Positions 47,831 to 47,968 of a stretch of 47,968 bases of DNA are shown one piece after another. How positions within the stretch are numbered: position 1 is the first letter of the stretch; each line of letters begins with the position of its first letter. Origin of the DNA: Clostridia bacterium (GTDB lineage Bacteria; Bacillota; Clostridia; Christensenellales; Aristaeellaceae); the NCBI GenBank assembly GCA_017459565.1, contig JAFUCP010000003.1, positions 1 through 47,968 of the forward strand. The letters are read 5' to 3'. The notes below the pieces were generated by a model that worked only from the letters and a program-made list of their open reading frames with translations, had not been told where the DNA came from and searched no databases. The position numbers were made by a program, and so were the translations under genes.

Positions 47831-47968
47831 TACTAATCCCTGACTAAAACAGGACATCCTGCCGGTTCTTTTCCGCGCTGGCGGCGTTGAAGCCCCTTGA
47901 CTTGCCACCAGCAAGCCTGCGGGACTTCGCCTTGCCAGCACAAAAAAGTTCCCGGCAATCTTGTCCTC
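47830..47968 (+). repeat. Palindromic repeat element reaching the right window edge
   Basis: Bases 47830-47906 are the perfect inverted partner of 1981-2057. The arm 47851-47886 pairs imperfectly with 47928-47967 (AGGACA...CGGCG against CGCC...TGTCCT), around a 41-nt loop that itself contains a small hairpin. The whole forms a stem of about 36-40 bp, without coding capacity. It starts at the last base of the ATPase stop codon and may extend past the edge. Its structure fits a REP/MITE-like element that could also act at the operon's 3' end. Confidence 0.78.

Noticed and set aside
1981-47906. A 46-kb composite transposon bounded by the 77-bp inverted repeats
   Set aside because: The interior holds housekeeping genes such as uvrB, lepB and a tRNA gene, there is no transposase, and the left copy is a truncated piece of a hairpin element.

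Overview
The window is about 48 kb of GC-rich DNA from a Gram-positive bacterium. It most likely comes from a gut-type member of the Clostridia (Bacillota). The reasons are strong AGGAGG-type ribosome sites, TTGACA/TATAAT promoters with 17-bp spacers, two membrane signal peptidases I, DUF951, an XpaC-like protein, several solute-binding-protein ABC operons, and frequent intergenic palindromes. The genus cannot be fixed from the sequence alone. The content looks chromosomal (uvrB, a tRNA-Leu gene, signal peptidases). No prophage, plasmid, CRISPR array or intact insertion sequence is visible.

Layout, 0-24 kb. The 3' part of an M13 metallopeptidase gene is followed by a repeat-rich gap. Next, on the minus strand, come a multi-PAS cyclic-di-GMP phosphodiesterase with two degenerate GGDEF domains and a complete dipeptide/oligopeptide ABC operon (binding protein, two permeases, two ATPases). 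Then come an AI-2E-family exporter, a cluster of nested palindromes, uvrB, an NlpC/P60 lysin-like protein, an orphan DNA methyltransferase, and a plus-strand cluster of DUF951, two signal peptidases I and a membrane-anchored M1-peptidase-like protein. The M1-like protein has lost every zinc and catalytic residue. Two minus-strand genes, XpaC-like and AraC-like, close this part.

Layout, 23-43 kb: carbohydrate use. A sugar binding protein and two permeases (no ATPase) follow a perfect-consensus promoter. They converge on three minus-strand glycosidase-type genes (GH43-like, (alpha/alpha)6-barrel, DUF4038/GH140-like). Divergent from these, a plus-strand run begins with a solitary precorrin-2 methyltransferase gene. 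It continues with a cellobiose/mannobiose 2-epimerase, GH36 alpha-galactosidase, CE2-type esterase, GH130 mannosylglucose phosphorylase and phosphohexomutase. Together these form an intracellular pathway for acetylated galacto-beta-mannan oligosaccharides: trim galactose and acetyl, epimerise Man-Man to Man-Glc, phosphorolyse to Man-1-P, isomerise to Man-6-P. It resembles the mannan-utilisation locus known from Roseburia, but no endo-mannanase is present here. A PHP phosphoesterase, a cytidylate-kinase-like protein, a histidine phosphatase and a MalT-like LuxR regulator follow.

Layout, 43-48 kb. A small secreted protein, tRNA-Leu(TAA), an active-type GGDEF protein and a polar amino acid ABC operon (binding protein, permease, ATPase) end the window. 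A palindromic repeat at the right edge shares a perfect 77-bp inverted copy with the left gap, 45.8 kb away.

The most unusual points are the catalytically dead M1-like protein beside two signal peptidases, the mosaic of palindromic repeats, the orphan cobI gene heading the mannoside operon, and LacI-type palindromes with no LacI gene nearby.
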